This document shows positions 19,520 through 23,324 of a stretch of DNA of 23,324 nt, one piece after another; the first letter of the stretch is position 1; every line of letters begins with the position of its first letter. Origin of the DNA: Usnea hakonensis (lineage: Eukaryota > Ascomycota > Lecanoromycetes > Lecanorales > Parmeliaceae); contig BLJB01000507.1 in NCBI GenBank assembly GCA_013423325.1, forward strand, positions 1 to 23,324. Reading direction: 5' to 3'. A program made the translations under genes and the position numbers. The notes beneath the pieces were generated by a model, which was not told where the DNA came from, did no database searches, and saw only the letters and a program-made list of their open reading frames with translations.

Positions 19520-22500
19520 TCACCAACCCTTATCTGCACGTGCTGGTCTCCCCCGTTTGCCTCCCCGCTGCACCTGGTGTTTCGCCTCAAACTTCCGCAG
19601 CAGTCCCTGTGCGTTTCCTAACTCGTATTCGAGCAGCTATGTCTCCTTTCAGTATACCTTGTATTCATAGCCCCTTCCCCTTCGTCTCTTCCTAACGATC
19701 CTTACGATCTCCTACTCCTCTTTATCTAATGCTGAACCTCTTTGGTCCTGAGGCCGCTTAGCAAATCGTGGGGGGACGGTAATGGCGTGAGGGGGATGGA
19801 CGGTCGTTGTTATTCCGTAATTACCTCTATAGGTAGCCTGCTTAACTCGATCCCGGTATAGTGCGACACTAGAAGAGATCGGGCGATTAATGGGGGTGGG
19901 GGTAGGTTCGGTGGTGGGAGGACTTATGTAACTGCGCGTCTTTGGCGGTTCCTTCGGATGGGAGCTTTCGAGGTGTATGGTATTAATCTTAGACTCTACG
20001 CTCGTGGCTCTGGTAGAAGCGCTAGCTTCGCCAGTCTTTTCGTCGTCATCCTCTACTATAACAGGGCTATCTGAAATACGTTAGTAGAAAATCTCGGGTA
20101 CTGGTCAGAAATGTACTTGGGGGGTACACCTTGACTGTTACTAGCTTCACTGGGTCGACTTGAACTTATTGTTTTCTTGTACTGCGGGAATGCTCGCGAA
20201 AAGGGAGGCCGTCTGAAAACAGGCTTAGGTTGCGATCGGATCCGTACGAAATTAAGGACCCTCGATTTATTATCGGTATTATCTGTCTTGTCGATTACGA
20301 TCGTAGCTTTCTAGAGTTATTAAACGTACCCGTAGGGACTGGTACCTGCGTACTGACCTGTACGCTGGGCCTTCTTTAACCTATATATATATTCTCCACT
20401 CTCGCTTAAACCTGCATTGTCTGCTGTGCGCTTGGAGGAACCTCGAATCTCGGTGGCGTCTATAGCTATCATAGGCTTAACGTCCGTATGGGTTGCTGGG
20501 CTCTATATCTATGAGGAGCTAGCCGGATCTGCCACCGATCCTACTGCGTCTTCTCGGAGCGGAGACCGCCACGAAACTAGTGGTGGTTCAGGATTTGGCG
20601 ACGTAACAGGCGATCGGAGAGTATGTGGGATGATGTTATCTTTACTGTAGCTCGCTCCTTTGTCCCTTTTCTCTTTCCCCTTATAGGAGTGACGAGGCTC
20701 GATGTTTTTGAAGCTGATATCTGTATCGTATGTCGACGAGAGGGTAGTAGGTGGAGGAGGAGGAGGAGGATTAGAGATGAGATCGTCTGTCTTCTCGTGG
20801 AGGATGAAATATCTAGATAGGCGCTATCTGTTAGTACTAATATCTACTAGCGGGGGCTTTAAGGGTCGTACCCAGCTTCTGAGCCTACTATAGAAGTTCG
20901 TGGAGTATTGAAGAAGTAGTGACTCCCGCCTTACTTAGAAGTCGAGCTGTTACTTCTAGAGTGGACGCTGCTGCTGCTATTGGTATTCGTACCGTTATCT
21001 CTACCTGGTCTTAAGCCCGATTATTGCGACTCTTGTGCTCTTCCGGTACCGAGTATTAGTTCCTCGAAGGATGGAAAGTTTTCTTCTTCCTCTCCGCCGC
21101 CTTTACTGTGGCTACCCCTGAGATCGAGTCCGTTTGAGGGAACTGGAGCTATTATTTAAGGCCTATAAGAAGCGAAGACGGCGAATATTACCTCCGGCGT
21201 ATAATTCAGTGCCTTTGAGATCCAGTGTATGCTTATAAGATAACAGATCAACGGGATCCTTCGACGACGAGCTAGTCGAATTAAGGACTTCGATCAGGTC
21301 GTAGTCGTTGAGTAGTCTATCCTACCCGCCGTTGGATCTAGGAACCCTAGGGGTATGTCCCTATCCGCAGATGACGGGAGTATTATTAACTAAGGCTATA
21401 GACGGTCCTTTGCTAGCCAAATTGGCTTTAGTAGGGGGTTGGTAGAATTGGATGGAATCTAAGTTAATCGATATTATTGTGTCTTAAATGTAGATTAAGG
21501 AGCTATGTGTAGAGAGTCTAAAGTTGGAAATCTAAGATACCCAGAACGGGGCAAAACGAGGATTATATGTGCTTCTAAGTCGTATCTATAGCGGCGGTGC
21601 CGGGTTTGTACTCTTCCTAGCCAAAAAACTGCTGAAGACGTTATCTTAGTACTGTCTGCCTTATCCTTGCACCTGCCGGCTGCTCCTCTCTAACAACCTC
21701 GAATCGCCGATCTCTAGTTATTACCGCTCGGTCTCTAATCGTCTGTCTTACACCCTGCGGCACGCGCTGGCGCAGTCTCTTGACCCTTGTTGCTTCGCAT
21801 CCAATCTATATATTATACCGACCAAGGATTCTTCATTGCGCCCCTCGGAGATATCCAACTGTGGAGCCAGGTTAGCTGCAGCTGCCTAGGCATTACGCGC
21901 TAGGACTTCTGTAATAGATCTGTATCCTCTCCGATCTACAGCAAAAAGTGAGATTACTGTCTTAAGGCCACGTTACTAAAACGAGGTGAATGCGGGAACT
22001 TGGTTAGCGTAGTTAGGCAAATACGGAAATAGTACTGTCGATTAAGGCGAGAAGATTCTATTCCTTGGTTTTAGCTCGCCGCCGCTGCTCGGCTTTATGC
22101 TTAGCCCCCTTGATACTATGTTACCTAATTACGGCCGAGGGGCGATCCCTGTCCATGTAGCCAGGCAGACGTGTGGGGAGGTATTTCTTCCATTGGTCGT
22201 GTGGTAGTAATCTTCGGGTTAGGTAGTTGCTTCGCGCTAGAGTGCTCGCTATAATCTGAAATTTCCTACTAATATCGTCGTAGAGTCGCAGATCAGCTGG
22301 GCGGTGGTGAAATAGTAGGTGGTATAGGAGAACCGAAGTAGGAAGGTCTAGAGTATAGAGTCGAGCGACGAGGCGCTCTAGCATAGCTAAAAAAGGAATT
22401 ATCTCCGTTTATTGGGAGCTGAGTTGTAGCGCGGGGGACAAGGTATAAGGTAGCGAATTAGAGAGTTTACCTTTATCGCTGGCTCTAGCCGTAGGCGAAA

Positions 22501-22550
22501 GTGGGTAGGCCAAGAGACGGCAAGGATGAGAGGTATAGTAAAGTGATCCC
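19520..22550 (-). pseudogene. chromodomain-containing repeat-family protein, heavily mutated pseudogene
   Basis: The last exon, 20070-19520, encodes a chromodomain near its end: EIVRIVRKRRRGRGYEYKVY, WKET, then LGNAQGLLRKFEAKH and a basic GGKRGRPAR tail. Chromodomains bind methylated histone tails. A 59-nt intron (20129-20071, GTGTAC, CTAAC, TTTCAG) joins in phase to an upstream exon with SQPKPVFRRPPFSRAFPQYK. Further upstream, an open stretch at 22384-22121 reads TLDLPTSVLLYHLLFHHRPA and LRLYDDISRKFQIIAS, followed past stops by GAKHKAEQRRRAKTKE, NLTFCCRSERIQIYYRSP and SEGRNEESLVGIIYRLDAK. I recall these blocks from one multicopy fungal protein family, so I treat them as one gene about 3 kb long. 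Stops in the last exon are 19712, 19649 and 19637 (lowest base); at least three frameshifts lie between 21950 and 21500. The middle (20400-21500) is too mutated for me to read. The 5' end is uncertain. Confidence 0.72.
20753..20770 (+). repeat. (GGA)6 microsatellite
   Basis: Six uninterrupted GGA units lie inside the mutated chromodomain gene; read on the coding (minus) strand they are TCC units. Confidence 0.8.
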
Positions 22551-22924
22551 GAAAGGAAAGGCTATTCAGCAAATTACCTTATGTAAAGCTCAAAGTATAG
22601 TAATCGGCGATAGTCGGTAGAAGCTAGCTAGGTAGCCAGGGATAGGAGAGGTTGCGCAGATCCTTACAATACGAGAAGGAGCGAGGGGGTGGCAGAGAGA
22701 TGTGGAAGAAAGATAAAGGGAAATATGGGAAAATAGCGAGGGGTATAGCTCTTTATATCTTGGAGAAAGCGGCAGGTGGGGCGATGCCGGGCGCCTTGCC
22801 CGAAGAGGTAACTCTAAACCCAAAAGGGGCGCGCTTGGCCTGGAAGCAGGAAAGAGCGGATATTTCACCGCGACGCAGATTATTTTTAATTAATTATATT
22901 ATTATTTTTTCTATTAATTATTTT
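22551..22924. other. region upstream of the chromodomain pseudogene
   Basis: Purine-rich on the plus strand (GAAAGATAAAGGGAAA-type runs) and then AT-rich from 22879. The plus-strand open stretch at 22652-23029 is driven by the AT minisatellite and is not a convincing gene. Nothing else recognised. Confidence 0.4.
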
Positions 22925-23023
22925 AACTATTTTAATTATTTTAACTATTTTAATTATTTTAACTATTTTAATTATTTTAACTATTTTAATTATTTTAACT
23001 ATTTTAATTATTTTAACTATTTT
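22925..23023. repeat. AT-rich minisatellite, eleven 9-bp units (18-bp double period)
   Basis: Eleven consecutive units alternate AACTATTTT and AATTATTTT, so the true period is 18. The alternation is perfect across the array. Flanks on both sides are also AT-rich (22879-23070). Confidence 0.95.
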
Positions 23024-23080
23024 AAATAATTTTTATTAAAAAAGATTATTTATTTTTTATTTATATTTATAGGCCAGGCC

Positions 23081-23168
23081 TATTCGTACACCCCCTTCCC
23101 CTACGCGTACACCCCCCAAACCCCTAGGCGTACACCCCCGAGTCCCCTAGGCGTACACCCCCCCAAAT
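23081..23168 (+). repeat. C-rich tandem repeat, four copies of CGTACACCCCC
   Basis: CGTACACCCCC starts at 23085, 23106, 23129 and 23152, giving spacings of 21, 23 and 23 bases. The spacers are C-rich, and the last two units are preceded by CCTAGG. It follows the AT minisatellite directly. Confidence 0.9.
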
Positions 23169-23191
23169 CCGGTTAGCGGTATCCAAATGTA

Positions 23192-23282
23192 GTTAGCGCT
23201 ACAAATAGTAGTGGGAGTACAAGTGGTAGCCACTATTTGCAGTGTAACGACTAGCTACTATTTGTACGGTAACGACTAGCTA
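23192..23282. repeat. imperfect inverted repeat with overlapping direct repeats
   Basis: GTTAGCGCTACAAATAGTAG at 23192-23211 is an imperfect reverse complement of CTACTATTTGTACGGTAAC at 23255-23273. GTAACGACTAGCTA occurs at 23244 and again at 23269. The arrangement resembles the subterminal part of a DNA transposon or a subtelomeric repeat; the window ends too soon to tell. Confidence 0.65.
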
Positions 23283-23324
23283 TCTGTCAGCCCTTAGTAG
23301 TACATTATAGCCCATAATAGGGTG

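Noticed and set aside
22652..23029. Plus-strand frame encoding repeated Asn-Tyr-Phe
   Set aside because: The repeated peptide is only the translation of the 9-bp AT minisatellite; the preceding codons show no motif.
1..23324. tRNA, rRNA, CRISPR arrays and bacterial-type regulatory sites
   Set aside because: I looked for cloverleaf-like arms, rRNA-like conserved stretches and spaced repeats and found none I could support; the region is eukaryotic.

Overview
The window looks like an accessory or subtelomere-like region of a filamentous ascomycete (Pezizomycotina) genome. The reasons are short spliceosomal introns of 45-82 nt with GT-AG ends and CTGAC/CTAAC branch sites, gene families typical of these fungi (patatin-like lipase, Est1/SMG7-like protein, F-box proteins, FHA/kinase/KilA-N fusion, chromodomain repeat protein), and widespread nonsense decay that looks like repeat-induced point mutation (RIP). 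Almost every gene is a pseudogene. I assembled the gene models by reading across in-frame stops and introns by eye; family names rest on motifs and remembered family features, with no database search.

Layout: 1-2156 (+) patatin-like phospholipase pseudogene, cut by the window start; 2310-2465 (+) a degraded copy of the start of the 14985 gene; 2834-5117 (-) Est1/SMG7-like pseudogene with an N-terminal C2H2 finger; 5350-5975 a composite upstream block; 6122-7425 (+) F-box/leucine-rich pseudogene; 7864-10020 (-) coiled-coil pseudogene with a repeated GGRPTRPIRP motif and nine in-frame stops but no visible indel; 10781-14337 (+) FHA / Ser-Thr kinase / three KilA-N(APSES)-like modules, with eleven in-frame stops but intact kinase motifs; 14434-14985 (-) a small gene whose product starts MGNLFS; 15652-15970 a second copy of half of the upstream block; 16196-16899 (+) a 218-residue gene, the only intact multi-exon gene here; 17383-17746 a copy of the other half of the upstream block; 17909-19430 (+) F-box-like pseudogene; 19520-22550 (-) heavily mutated chromodomain protein; 22925-23324 AT minisatellite, C-rich tandem repeats and an inverted repeat.

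Taken together, the readable genes encode signalling and regulatory modules (lipase effector, kinase with phosphopeptide-binding and DNA-binding modules, F-box adaptors, a possible membrane-anchored small protein). They sit in divergent or convergent pairs and some share upstream DNA despite unrelated coding regions. The most notable items are the kinase with a C-terminal triple KilA-N-like array, the shuffled shared upstream blocks with conserved spacing to start codons, and the intact 218-residue gene among the pseudogenes.
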